From the NCBI RefSeq assembly GCF_000484535.1, contig NC_022600.1, forward strand, positions 124,001 through 188,000: 64,000 nt of DNA. The letters are read 5' to 3'. Shown here piece by piece: positions 21,804 through 33,373 of this stretch. The notes beneath the pieces are model-generated. The model searched no databases. It was not told the origin of the DNA and saw only the letters and a list, made by a program, of their open reading frames with translations. Position numbers and translations under genes: made by a program. This stretch comes from Gloeobacter kilaueensis JS1 (GTDB lineage: Bacteria > Cyanobacteriota > Cyanobacteriia > Gloeobacterales > Gloeobacteraceae). Every line of letters begins with the position of its first letter. The stretch's first letter is position 1.

Positions 21804-24019
21804 TGACCGTATCTGTTGAAGCTGCCGTATCGAGCCTGCCCACTTTTTTGGAGGGCATCCAGTACTTTGGCGAGCCCCTGCCCCACTTCGAGAGCCTGGG
21901 CCAGAGCCCGGCAATTGCAGCCGGTAGCCGAGCTATCGCCGATCCCACCGACCCGGCAGCGGTCTACCAGACGCTGCTTGCCGCCGACGCCCTGCGCTAT
22001 CTGACGCTGCAGGTGACGGCGAGCAAGGCGAGCGGCCATCCCGGCGGCTTCGCTTCGAGCGTCGAAGCCTACGCTTCGCTGGTGATGCTGGGCCACAAGA
22101 ACATCCCGACCGAAGTCGGCCACCACGCGCCGGGATTTTATAGCGCCATGTTCCTCGATCGCTCGCTGGAGGCGATGGGCATCTTGACGGTCGAACAGTT
22201 GCGCGAGCGCTTCCGCGAGCAGCACGGTCTTCTGGGTCATCTGTCGGGCTTTATTCCGGGCATCCTCGCCCCGGCGGGCCCTCTGGGCCAGGGGCAGCAC
22301 TTTGCGATGGCCGCCGCCCTGCTCCATCCGGGCACGCTCTTTCCGGTGACGATCGGCGACGGTGGCCTGGGCGAACCCTACGTGCTGAGCAGCATCGGCC
22401 ACTTTCACACCGCCTTTCCTGCGGTGACGAACTTTTTGCCGGTGCTGGTCTGGAACGGCTTCAGCCAGGAGCACCACTCGATGGTCTCGACTTTCACCAA
22501 CGAGCAGATGATCCGCTACTGGCAGGCGAACGGCTTCGACCAGGTGATCCTCATCGACGCCAAAGATTTTGATGCCGCCGGTCAGAGCGGTGCCTACGCC
22601 GACAGTACCCGCTTCCGCTTCGATCAGCGCCTCGCTTTTACTGCTGCTGTGCTGGCGGCGGCGGATCGAGCGGCAAAAGCAGCCCTGGGGGGCGAATTGA
22701 CCGTGCTCATCCTCAAGCAGCTCAAGGGAGCGGGGGTCCATGCGCGGGGAGCCAAGTCCCACAACCTCTACGCCCAGCACACCCTCGAAAATCCCGAGAT
22801 CGTCTCGGCCCTGCAGGAGCGGGCGCTGCCGGTCGCCGCCTGGCAGACGGTGCGCACCAACTTCGAGCGGGCCGGGGGTGGCCCGGCAGCGCGGGTGGCC
22901 GTCACCGAATCGGTGCTGCCGCTTGCCAATCTGGGCACCCTGCCGGTAGAAGACCATGCTCTGGGCAGCAAAGTGGTGGCGACGACGGCGATCGGAGCCC
23001 TGGTCGCCCACGCTGGAGCCGCCGATCGCCGCTACCTGGTGAGCAACGCCGACGGCAACGAAGCTTCCGGCATCGCCAACATCAATAGCGCCCTCAAGAT
23101 CATCCATCCCACCCCGGACCCGCTCTACAACCAGGCTCCCGATGGTCAGGTCTACGAACCGCTTTCAGAAGATGCCTGCGCCGGTCTGGCGGCGGCCCTG
23201 GCTTTGATGGGCAGCCGCAGCCTCTGGTGCTCCTACGAGTCCTTTGCCATCAACGGCTTACCCATCTGGCAGACGGTCACCCAGGCGATGGCCGAACTGC
23301 GCCGCCCGACGCCCTCGACTCTGGCGCTCTTTACTGCCGGGGCACTGGAGCAGGGCCGCAACGGCTGGACCCACCAGCGCCCCGAAATCGAGAACTACTA
23401 CGCCGCCTTGATGCGCAACGGCAACGTGTTTGTGCTCTTCCCGACCGATGCCAACGTCGCCCAGGCCGCCTACGAGTGGGCGCTCACCACCCGCAACAAG
23501 GGCATCGCGATTATCGCAAGCAAGTCGCCCCTGCCGGTGCGCACCACCCTTGCCCAGGCCCGTCAGGCTCTGGCGGACGGTGCGATTGCCCTTGCAGGCG
23601 ACGAGAATCCAACCGTCGTCTTTGCTGTCGCCGGGGATATGGCCCTGGTGCCCGTCTTCGAGGCGGCCCAGCAACTGGCAGAGCTGGACATCCGCTCGCG
23701 CATCGTCTCGGTGGTCAATCCCCGCCGCCTCTACAGGCCGACGGACGTGGCCTGGGAAAGTTGCTCCGAGCCGGACGGCGAGTTTCTCGACGACGCTAAC
23801 TTCGAGCGCCTCTTCGGCGGTGAAGTGCTCATCGCCGTCACCGGCGGGGCGAGCGGCGTGCTCGAACCTGTGCTGCTGCGTACCCGCGCCCCCCGGCGGG
23901 AAGTCTTTGCCTGGAAGCGGGGCGAGACGACCGCCAGTCCGGCCCAGCTTTTTGCCTTCAATGGCCTGAGCGCTGCTGCCCTGGTCGAGCGGGCCCGGAC
24001 GCTCATCGAGGAAAGCTAG
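21803..24019 (+). CDS. Transketolase-like thiamine diphosphate enzyme
   Basis: 738 aa from ATG 21803. The N-terminal domain has ASKASGHPGGFASSVEAYA and a ThDP/Mg motif around IGDGGLGEP, with HFAMAAALL between them. The middle domain has NADGNEASGIANIN, PLSEDACAGLAAALALMG and SYESFAINGLP (Pyr domain), and the C-terminal domain begins VVFAVAGDMALVPVF. This divergent form, common in photosynthetic bacteria, differs from the housekeeping transketolase and carries features recalling phosphoketolases (GHHAPGFY, GHLSGFIPG). Substrates are not certain. Its place between glcF and a four-carbon sugar-acid kinase argues for a role in handling two- and four-carbon sugar derivatives (inference). Confidence 0.85.
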   Translation: MTVSVEAAVSSLPTFLEGIQYFGEPLPHFESLGQSPAIAAGSRAIADPTDPAAVYQTLLAADALRYLTLQVTASKASGHPGGFASSVEAYASLVMLGHKNIPTEVGHHAPGFYSAMFLDRSLEAMGILTVEQLRERFREQHGLLGHLSGFIPGILAPAGPLGQGQHFAMAAALLHPGTLFPVTIGDGGLGEPYVLSSIGHFHTAFPAVTNFLPVLVWNGFSQEHHSMVSTFTNEQMIRYWQANGFDQVILIDAKDFDAAGQSGAYADSTRFRFDQRLAFTAAVLAAADRAAKAALGGELTVLILKQLKGAGVHARGAKSHNLYAQHTLENPEIVSALQERALPVAAWQTVRTNFERAGGGPAARVAVTESVLPLANLGTLPVEDHALGSKVVATTAIGALVAHAGAADRRYLVSNADGNEASGIANINSALKIIHPTPDPLYNQAPDGQVYEPLSEDACAGLAAALALMGSRSLWCSYESFAINGLPIWQTVTQAMAELRRPTPSTLALFTAGALEQGRNGWTHQRPEIENYYAALMRNGNVFVLFPTDANVAQAAYEWALTTRNKGIAIIASKSPLPVRTTLAQARQALADGAIALAGDENPTVVFAVAGDMALVPVFEAAQQLAELDIRSRIVSVVNPRRLYRPTDVAWESCSEPDGEFLDDANFERLFGGEVLIAVTGGASGVLEPVLLRTRAPRREVFAWKRGETTASPAQLFAFNGLSAAALVERARTLIEES

Positions 24020-24022
24020 CCA

Positions 24023-25336
24023 ATGCCCACGAAGATAATCGTCCTCGACGACGATCCGACCGGTTCTCAGACGGTCCATAGCTGTCTGCTGCTTTTGCGC
24101 TGGGATGTCGAGACCCTGCGCATCGGTCTGGCCGACGCTTCGCCCATCGTGTTTATTCTCACCAATACTCGAGCCCTCGCTCCCGAGGCGGCGGCAGGTA
24201 CCCTCCGCGAAGTTTGCGACAACCTCAAAGTCGCCCTGGCGGAGCAAAGTCTCACCGACTACCTGATTGTGAGCCGCTCCGATTCGACCCTGCGCGGCCA
24301 CTATCCGCTTGAGACCGACATTGTCGCCGAGCGGCTCGGTCCCTTCGACGCTCACTTTCTGGTACCGGCCTTCTTCGAGGGCGGACGCACCACCCGCGAC
24401 AGCGTGCATTACCTGAACGATGTCCCCGTCCACCGGACCGAATTTGCCCGCGACTCGGTCTTTGGCTACGAGCACTCCTACCTGCCGGACTACGTAGCCG
24501 AGAAGACCGGTGGGCGCACCCCGGCGATGGCGGTCGAGCGCATTGTGCTCGCCGATATTCGGGGGGATGGGCTTTTAGACCGGCTTGTTGCCCTCAAGGA
24601 CAACCGGACCGTCGTCGTGGACGGCGAAAAGCAGTCCGACTTCGATCGCTTTGCGGCGGCCATCCTCAACGCTGCCCACCGGGGCAAGCGCTTCTTGTTT
24701 CGCAGCGCTGCGAGCATCCTCACTTCCCTCGCTGCCCTGCCCCCCCAGCCGGTGCCCGCCGAGGCGATGGCATCCTGCGTCCGGGAGGGCCGTCCGGGAG
24801 CGGTGATCGTGGGTTCCCACGTCCGCAAGAGCACCGAGCAATTAGAAAAGCTGCTCCAGGAGCCGGGTGTGGCCGGGGTGCCGGTTGCCGTCGAGCAACT
24901 TTTGCACGCCGACACTGCAGGCGAAAAACTGTGTGCTGAGGCGAGTGCTGCCGCCGCTGTCGCCCACTTAGAAGGCAAGACCCCGGTTATCTACACCAGC
25001 CGCACCGAACTCACCTTTGCCGATGCCCAGGCGCGGCTGCACTTCGGCGAAGCGGTTTCAAAACTGTTGATGGCGATCGAGCGCCGCCTGCCCGAGTCGA
25101 TCGGTTTTCTCATCAGCAAAGGCGGCATCACTTCCAACGACACTTTGAGCGAGGGGCTGAACCTGCGCACCGCCCGCTTATTGGGCCAGATTCTGGCGGG
25201 GGTCTCCGTGGTTCTCACCCCCGCCGATCATCCGCGCTTCCCCGAATTGCCCGTGGTTCTTTTTCCGGGCAACGTCGGTGACGCCGACGCCCTGGCCACG
25301 GTCTATCGCCGTTTGAGCAACCCACCGGCGCTCTGA
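24023..25336 (+). CDS. Four-carbon acid sugar kinase family protein (DUF1537)
   Basis: 437 aa, ATG three bases after the preceding stop. The N-terminal sugar-acid-binding domain begins IIVLDDDPTGSQTV, the family's D-D-x-T-G motif, and contains SRSDSTLRGHYPLE. The C-terminal nucleotide-binding domain has SKGGITSNDTLSEGL and ends LFPGNVGDADAL. OtnK/DtnK/LtnK members phosphorylate threonate or erythronate at O4. Here none of the usual catabolic partners (PdxA2-like dehydrogenase, OtnC aldolase) is present; the partners are glycolate oxidase subunits and a transketolase-like enzyme, so the substrate may differ. Last gene of the four-gene operon. Confidence 0.85.
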   Translation: MPTKIIVLDDDPTGSQTVHSCLLLLRWDVETLRIGLADASPIVFILTNTRALAPEAAAGTLREVCDNLKVALAEQSLTDYLIVSRSDSTLRGHYPLETDIVAERLGPFDAHFLVPAFFEGGRTTRDSVHYLNDVPVHRTEFARDSVFGYEHSYLPDYVAEKTGGRTPAMAVERIVLADIRGDGLLDRLVALKDNRTVVVDGEKQSDFDRFAAAILNAAHRGKRFLFRSAASILTSLAALPPQPVPAEAMASCVREGRPGAVIVGSHVRKSTEQLEKLLQEPGVAGVPVAVEQLLHADTAGEKLCAEASAAAAVAHLEGKTPVIYTSRTELTFADAQARLHFGEAVSKLLMAIERRLPESIGFLISKGGITSNDTLSEGLNLRTARLLGQILAGVSVVLTPADHPRFPELPVVLFPGNVGDADALATVYRRLSNPPAL

Positions 25337-25343
25337 AATCTCT

Positions 25344-25979
25344 TCAGCGGCTGTGCTCGACGATGTACTGCATCGCCGCCGCATCGCCCGCCGCCTGGCC
25401 CTGCCGGAGCGCTTCACCCAGTAGTGCTGAATCTAAACCTGTCAGGATGCGGGAACTGGCAATAGGCTGCAATCCGCTATTGCCTTCTACTGGACCAAAC
25501 ACAAAGACCTGCACCGCCTGGGTGTCCACCACCCAGTACTCGCCCACGCCAATCTCCGCGTACAGATCCCGCTTGCTCGTCAGATCGTCCTCTAATGTCG
25601 TCGCTGCCACTTCGATCACAAGGGCCGGGGGCAGAACCGTTTCGAGGTCGATCGGGCGATTGGAGCGGGCCGGTAAATTGACCGTCTCACCGACGTAATA
25701 GGCCAGATCCGGCTGGGCTTCGAGCTGTCCGGTTTTCTGGAAAGTTGCGTTTACCAGAGTGCGAAAGCGCACCCCGCGACTGAAGAACCAGGCCGTGACG
25801 ATGTGATCGATCAGGCCATTGTCTTCGGCATGGGCGCGACCAACAGGAGACATTTCCGCTCGCATCCAGCCGCGACGATAGTACAGTTTTGAGCGCTCGA
25901 AGGCTGCTGTTTCCCCCAACTTCGCGAAGGACTGCCAGTCAACCCGCTCCCAGGGTGGAGCGCTGATAGAGGGTGTCAT
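25344..25979 (-). CDS. Uma2-family (DUF820) putative endonuclease
   Basis: 211 aa from ATG 25979, with a GTG three codons upstream as alternative. Uma2 proteins have a PD-(D/E)xK nuclease-like fold: AQPDLAYYVGE gives the Asp, VIEVAATTLEDDLTSKRDLY the Glu/x/Val core and following Lys, and IGVGEYWVVD the last strand. The family is strongly expanded in cyanobacteria and has no settled function. It converges on the sugar-acid kinase gene with 7 bases between stops. Two further family members lie at 35174 and 59106. Confidence 0.85.
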   Translation of the reverse strand: MTPSISAPPWERVDWQSFAKLGETAAFERSKLYYRRGWMRAEMSPVGRAHAEDNGLIDHIVTAWFFSRGVRFRTLVNATFQKTGQLEAQPDLAYYVGETVNLPARSNRPIDLETVLPPALVIEVAATTLEDDLTSKRDLYAEIGVGEYWVVDTQAVQVFVFGPVEGNSGLQPIASSRILTGLDSALLGEALRQGQAAGDAAAMQYIVEHSR

Positions 25980-26310
25980 GCTGGGCACCGCCTGCGCTTT
26001 GTACGACTCACTCCAGAATAGTTCACCTTCCCCTGCAAGGGAGAGGCCATCTACTACTTTAGATAGATCTTTCTTGAAAGTTTTTTACAAAACTAAAGCC
26101 AGAAGTTGAGCGATCGTTATAATTCATGCCTGACGGGGGGAAGCAGTATGAAAACTAGCGATGCCAGGGGCTACTTTGTCGGCAGCTTCTCTGCTTGTGG
26201 GACTATCTATATTGGTACTATCCCGGCTGCTCTGCGGAAGCTTCTGGTCATTAGAGTAGCGATGGGCTTCAGGATCTGGCCTGTTAGGAATACTGCTGCC
26301 GCTATCGCTT
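25980..26310. other. Gene-free region with candidate -10 element
   Basis: Between the divergent Uma2 and histidine kinase genes. AT-rich around 26050-26125. A perfect TATAAT at 26118-26123 has no good -35 at normal spacing. A short open frame from ATG 26148 (58 codons, preceded by GGGGGGAAG) overlaps the kinase start but has no protein-like features. No structured RNA was recognised. Confidence 0.4.
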
Positions 26311-29549
<3,239 letters not shown>

Positions 29550-29564
29550 TTACCAGATGCGTTT

Positions 29565-29729
29565 TTATTCGGCGGGCGGCCTGCGGGCGTTGTCGAAGTT
29601 GCTGGTGTTGCCCAGGCTACCCAGGCGCAGATTGTCGGAGTCGGAGAGGCAATGGGAAATTTCGGGCACGACGATGCCCGCAGCTTCAAGGAGACCGGTG
29701 CCGGTATGCAGCGCGTAGCGGTGGGCCAA
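29565..29729 (-). CDS. Possible 54-aa small protein upstream of ilvC
   Basis: Open frame with TTG start, ending 55 bases before ilvC on the same strand. The third codon positions are about 80 percent G or C and the residues are well mixed (for example LSDSDNLRLGSLGNTSNFDN), as in real genes here. However, no ribosome-binding site precedes the TTG, and the opposite strand frame is also open with a G-first codon pattern, which would produce the same third-position bias. Function unknown; may be a leader or a decayed C terminus. Confidence 0.3.
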   Translation of the reverse strand: MAHRYALHTGTGLLEAAGIVVPEISHCLSDSDNLRLGSLGNTSNFDNARRPPAE

Positions 29730-29749
29730 ACAACCGGCAGGAGGTGAAC

Positions 29750-29818
29750 ATGGCAGACCAGCACCAATTGTTACCTGGACAACGCTTTTTGTCCTATACT
29801 GGATATCCAGAAGGATAG
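29750..29818 (+). CDS. Possible 22-aa peptide with a perfect Shine-Dalgarno sequence
   Basis: ATG at 29750 is preceded at five bases by AGGAGGTGA (29739-29747), a full match to the anti-SD sequence. The frame codes 22 residues (MADQHQLLPGQRFLSYTGYP and two more) and stops at TAG 29816. No membrane segment or runs of a single regulated amino acid were seen. Such a strong site before so short a frame suggests a real peptide, a leader, or the broken start of a longer gene. Confidence 0.35.
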   Translation: MADQHQLLPGQRFLSYTGYPEG

Positions 29819-30140
29819 CCTCTCTGCAGTGTTCTACTATCTCCTTCGGGATATTTCTTTAGAAAGCTAGAAAGCATCCAGTTCCATAATATTTGTCTGC
29901 TCTAATAACGGAAGATTGGCTGACGGTTCAGAAAGTAAAAGTCGCGAATGCCCGACAAATTAGAAACCCAACCGGCCTGAATTCTTGTTAGAACAAAAAC
30001 TCCGCTAAAACACTGTTCAAAAAGCTATCCTCGGTAGCATTTCTTGTTCTGAAAATGAACAAGAAATGAATAATTTTTGGGCTGCACCCAGGTCTAGGTC
30101 GCGATAGAATCTGGTTGTAGGGGATTTCAAGGTAACAGCA
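29819..30140. other. AT-rich gene-free region
   Basis: Clearly lower GC than its surroundings. It contains a perfect 12-bp inverted repeat (30038-30068) and the likely promoter for the gene at 30141. All frames are interrupted; nothing protein-like was seen. Confidence 0.5.
30038..30068. repeat. Perfect 12-bp inverted repeat
   Basis: CATTTCTTGTTC and GAACAAGAAATG are exact reverse complements separated by 7 bases. AATAATTTTT follows on the plus strand, so it could act as a weak terminator, but the AT-rich stem and location 73 bases before the next gene also fit an operator. Confidence 0.55.
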
Positions 30141-30929
30141 ATGGAGTCGATTCTTCTGGAGCTTCTTGGTGAGGGCGGTGGCAGCATTTCTGTCGCAACC
30201 CTGCAGGGTGTTCTCACAAAGGAGTACGTGCAACAGGTCTTCCAGCAGGTTTTAGTCGCTCAAGGCCAGTGGGCCGAAGACTGGATTTTGAATGTAACCA
30301 TAGATTCTCCAGAGAGCGACTGGTCCCTGAAGCAACAACCCTTCGTATTCGTCCAGATTCAGCTAGTAAATAACCGTAACCTGCTCAGCAAAAGAGTGGG
30401 TGCAGGTGAGACTGCCCACGACGATCGCGGCCTCTACGGCTGGCACGCGGCGGTGAGCCGCCGGGTATCGCAACTGATGGAAGCGGCTCCCGTTCTGGCG
30501 GCCACTCCCGTTCCAGCCGAAGCGAGCGGTGCGCGCAACTACTATCTTGTCAACTTCTACGCAAGAGATCCGGTCGCGGGCCGGGCGAGCAGCCATGTCT
30601 GCCAGGTAGAACTCGATCAAAATAGTGGCTGGACGCAGATCGAGGGCTTCAACAACAAGTTGCCCTACTGTCGCCACGAGCACTTCCTGACGATCGGCTC
30701 GCTGAATCTGCCTTACCGGGATGCCTGGGAGGCGTGCAAAGCCGGCTGGGACACCGTGTTGCTCACGGCGCAGCATCTGGTGAACCTGCTCAACTACTTG
30801 CAGGCAGAAGGCTGGCTCTGCCCGGTCGGCCACCCGGCTCTGGCGATCGTCTTTAGAACCGGTATCGAGATTGCCCTCGCCGACCTCGAAGAGGCGATCG
30901 AGCCTTACCGCCTGCACGCGGTCGCCTGA
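30141..30929 (+). CDS. Unknown two-domain protein, first gene of a five-gene cluster
   Basis: 262 aa, ATG with AAGG seven to eight bases upstream. The first 85 residues (MESILLELLGEGGGS... V-QQVF-Q-LV... ESDW...) align by eye, without gaps of note, with the whole N-terminal part of the 100-aa protein at 32454, so both carry the same module. The second domain (about 120-262) begins after a Pro/Ala linker, has strands NYYLVNFYARD and CQVELDQ, a Cys-His pair (YCRHEHF) and a helical end; no family recognised. Followed after 134 bases by a CAP-domain protein gene, with a GC-rich hairpin (CGGGGC/GCCCCG near 30945) between. Confidence 0.6.
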   Translation: MESILLELLGEGGGSISVATLQGVLTKEYVQQVFQQVLVAQGQWAEDWILNVTIDSPESDWSLKQQPFVFVQIQLVNNRNLLSKRVGAGETAHDDRGLYGWHAAVSRRVSQLMEAAPVLAATPVPAEASGARNYYLVNFYARDPVAGRASSHVCQVELDQNSGWTQIEGFNNKLPYCRHEHFLTIGSLNLPYRDAWEACKAGWDTVLLTAQHLVNLLNYLQAEGWLCPVGHPALAIVFRTGIEIALADLEEAIEPYRLHAVA

Positions 30930-31063
30930 GACAAATTTTGAGCGGGGCGCTCGCCCCGACGGTCGAGCATCCACCCACCTGTTCCATCTATAAAATCCGG
31001 TAGAGCCTGAGCGCTGCTGCCTGATTTTGCAACACACCTTCGCGTCTTTAGAGGTTTCAAGCA

Positions 31064-31723
31064 ATGTCGGTTTCTCTCAAGCACCGCACGGGGATGCGGC
31101 TGGTATTTTGTTGCCTGTTTGTCTCGCTTCTCGCTCCCGCCCAAAAACTTATGGCCCAGACCGTATCGGGATGCGGGGACACTTCCCAAGAAGCGCTCAA
31201 GGCTTTTAACTACCTCAACGAAATTCGCCAGCAACCGCAGGTCTACGGCGAGCGCATCGGTCTGAGCCTCGGCAAAGTGCGTCGGCTTGCGGCGCTGCAC
31301 TGGAATCCCCGGCTGTCGGAAATTGCCCAGAAGCGGGCAGAGAACATGGCGCGGCGCAACTACTTCGCCCACGTCGATCCCGATGGTGTCGGTCCCAATC
31401 GCTTTGTCATCGGTGCCGGTTACCATCTGCCCAGCTATTATCCGAGCGATTCTGAGGCCAACACGGTCGAATCGCTGGCTGCCGGAGCGCCGACGGGCAA
31501 CGAAGCGATCGACGATCTGATGATCGACAAGGGTGAGATGCCACCCTCGCACCGCATTCACCTGCTCGCCCTCGCCTCGCCCTTCGATCGACACACCGAG
31601 GTCGGTATCGGTGTCGCCTGCTCGGCTGCCAGCGACTACCAGTATTACTACGAAGTTCTGACGGCACCGCCGGAAGCGATTGCCACCCGCCGCACAGCCC
31701 GGATACGGACAGTCAAGGAGTAA
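31064..31723 (+). CDS. Exported CAP/SCP-domain protein
   Basis: 219 aa with a signal peptide (positive start, hydrophobic stretch about 11-25, cleavage plausible after MAQ). The CAP fold is indicated by FNYLNEIRQQP, LHWNPRLSEIAQKRAENMAR and NYFAHVDPDG, then a polar stretch with ANTVESLAAG and the late SHRIHLL, equivalent to the usual GHR motif. Bacterial CAP proteins are extracytoplasmic and thought to bind lipids, metals or peptidoglycan. The response regulator gene starts three bases after its stop, and AAGGAG for that gene lies inside this one, so the two are coupled. Confidence 0.85.
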   Translation: MSVSLKHRTGMRLVFCCLFVSLLAPAQKLMAQTVSGCGDTSQEALKAFNYLNEIRQQPQVYGERIGLSLGKVRRLAALHWNPRLSEIAQKRAENMARRNYFAHVDPDGVGPNRFVIGAGYHLPSYYPSDSEANTVESLAAGAPTGNEAIDDLMIDKGEMPPSHRIHLLALASPFDRHTEVGIGVACSAASDYQYYYEVLTAPPEAIATRRTARIRTVKE

Positions 31724-31725
31724 CG

Positions 31726-32421
31726 ATGAACAGCTCTCCTGCTCCAATTTGCGTACTGCTGGTCGAAGATCATCCGCTGGTGCGCTGGGCTCTGGCGAGC
31801 CTGCTGGCTCAGCACAACCGTTTTCTGGTCGTCGGCCAGACCGATAACGGCGAGCAAGCCGTGTTGCTGGCGGCGAAACTCAAGCCCGACCTCGTGCTGA
31901 TGGATATCGACCTGAGGGGAATCGACGGCATCACCGCCACCTCGCGCATCAAACAGTTCTGGCCGGCCATCCGGGTACTGGCGCTCACGGCCTTTGCCGA
32001 AGAAAGCCATGTCGTTGCCATGCTCGCTGCCGGTGCCGACGGCTACTGCACCAAGTGGATCGAGGGCCGCCAGCTCATCTCGGCGATGGAGGTGCTCCAC
32101 AGAGGGGGAGTCTACCTCGACGCAGAAGTGGCCGGGAAGCTGGCGTCGCTGGTAAAACCCGCCGGTGAGTCTCCTGCTGCTGCAGCCGCACCTTCTCTGC
32201 CACCGCTGCCCAAATTGACGGCGGCTGAGCAAAAAATCTTGAGGCTGCTCGCCACCGGCCACTCCAACAAGGACATCGCGGACAAACTCCGCCTGCCCCA
32301 CGGCACAGTCAAGTTTCACGTGCGCAGCATCCTCACGAAACTGGGAGCCGACAATCGCACGACGGCAGCCGTCCGGGCTCTGCAGGAAGGACTGACCGAG
32401 AATTTGCCCTTGAGCGACTGA
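31726..32421 (+). CDS. NarL/FixJ-type response regulator, orphan
   Basis: 231 aa. The receiver domain has the acidic pocket VEDH, the phospho-acceptor Asp in LVLMDIDL (about residue 59), a conserved Thr/Ala region (LALTAFAEE) and Lys in GYCTKWI. A Pro/Ala linker (about 145-160) leads to a LuxR HTH: LTAAEQKILRLLATGHSNKDIADKL in part, then GTVKFHVRSILTKLGADNR in part. No histidine kinase is adjacent. The gene lies inside the cluster with the two module-sharing proteins, so it may control them or be phosphorylated by a distant kinase. Confidence 0.92.
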   Translation: MNSSPAPICVLLVEDHPLVRWALASLLAQHNRFLVVGQTDNGEQAVLLAAKLKPDLVLMDIDLRGIDGITATSRIKQFWPAIRVLALTAFAEESHVVAMLAAGADGYCTKWIEGRQLISAMEVLHRGGVYLDAEVAGKLASLVKPAGESPAAAAAPSLPPLPKLTAAEQKILRLLATGHSNKDIADKLRLPHGTVKFHVRSILTKLGADNRTTAAVRALQEGLTENLPLSD

Positions 32422-32453
32422 CACCACCTTCTTTGATACGAGGCAGGACAACG

Positions 32454-32756
32454 ATGGAAAGCGTACTTCTCAAACTTCTTCGCAGTGGCGGCGGCAGCGC
32501 CGTCACTCCCGCTGTCGAGATGGGCAGCCTGAGCGCCGAGGACGTGCAGCAAATGTTTCGGCGGCTGCTCGTCGAGCAGGATCTCAACCCGGAAAACTGG
32601 TCACTGCAGATTGAGGTGTGCCTGCCGGAGGACGATTGGCCGCTGCAGGAACTCGCCTACATCGTCTGCCGGGTGCGCTGTTATGCGCCGCGCCGCCGTC
32701 TCTCGCAATTTGGCCTGCTGCGGTGGCTCCTGCAGCGGCAGAGCAAAGCCGCCTGA
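32454..32756 (+). CDS. Small unknown protein sharing a module with the protein at 30141
   Basis: 100 aa from ATG 32454, AGGA five bases upstream. Nearly its whole length matches the N-terminal domain of the 262-aa protein: both start MES-LL-LL--GGGS, then share V-QQ-F--LLV, a W about residue 45, and a -E(S/D)DW- motif. The last 20 residues are basic (RRRLSQF...LLQRQSK). The pair seems to be the product of duplication, with this copy lacking the second domain. Function unknown; no family recognised. Confidence 0.6.
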   Translation: MESVLLKLLRSGGGSAVTPAVEMGSLSAEDVQQMFRRLLVEQDLNPENWSLQIEVCLPEDDWPLQELAYIVCRVRCYAPRRRLSQFGLLRWLLQRQSKAA

Positions 32757-32800
32757 AGCCGGCACCGAAACCCTTGTTTATATAACGGACGGAAGACCCC

Positions 32801-33373
32801 ATGTCATTTTCAGCCAGAGATCTGGCCGCCAGTTCCTCCAGAAGCCCCAGCTTTGCCCTGCGGCCCCTGCAGCGCATCGCCTCTGCGGCCCGCTACGATC
32901 CGAAGCTGGCCTGCCTCGATCTCATCGAGAGCCGGGGCAGCTGTACCCTTGATCAGCTCGTCAAAGTGCTGCAGTTGCCCAGAAAGCACGTCTTCGATCA
33001 TCTGAGTTACCTGTTGGCAAGCAGCTATCTTGCCCGCACCAGTGCTGGAGTGTATTATCTCGTGCCCCAAAATGATGCCCAGGGCGTGCTCAATTGCCTG
33101 CGTGGGCGCAGGGCGACACTGCTTGAAATCGCCCTGGAGTGCAACTTTGAACGCAGCGACAGGCTCGGTCCCGATCTCGATGCTGCCAAAGCAGTGCTCG
33201 ACTGGCTGATCTTCTTAAATAAAGTTCAGCTCAAGGAGGGTGAATTTTTTCTGGTCTTTCAGGATGGGGATGGACCGGCAGGCAGCGAGAACGACCTGCT
33301 GTCTTCCCAACCTTTCTATCTTGAAGAAGAGGCGGAGGCTGAAGCTAAGGCGGATACGCCTTACCGGCAATAA
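32801..33373 (+). CDS. Protein with two winged-helix-like domains
   Basis: 190 aa. After a Ser-rich start, residues 40-90 read as a winged helix: helix ACLDLIESRG, turn and recognition helices SCTLDQLVKVLQLPRKHVFDHLSYL in part, and wing YLARTSAGVYYLV. A second similar unit follows (about 95-155: VLNCLRGRRATLLEIALECN ... AVLDWLIFLNKVQLKEGEFFLVF in part). The C-terminal tail is acidic. This suggests a DNA-binding or protein-binding regulator with tandem winged helices. It ends the co-directional cluster; no terminator with a T-run was seen after it. Confidence 0.6.
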   Translation: MSFSARDLAASSSRSPSFALRPLQRIASAARYDPKLACLDLIESRGSCTLDQLVKVLQLPRKHVFDHLSYLLASSYLARTSAGVYYLVPQNDAQGVLNCLRGRRATLLEIALECNFERSDRLGPDLDAAKAVLDWLIFLNKVQLKEGEFFLVFQDGDGPAGSENDLLSSQPFYLEEEAEAEAKADTPYRQ

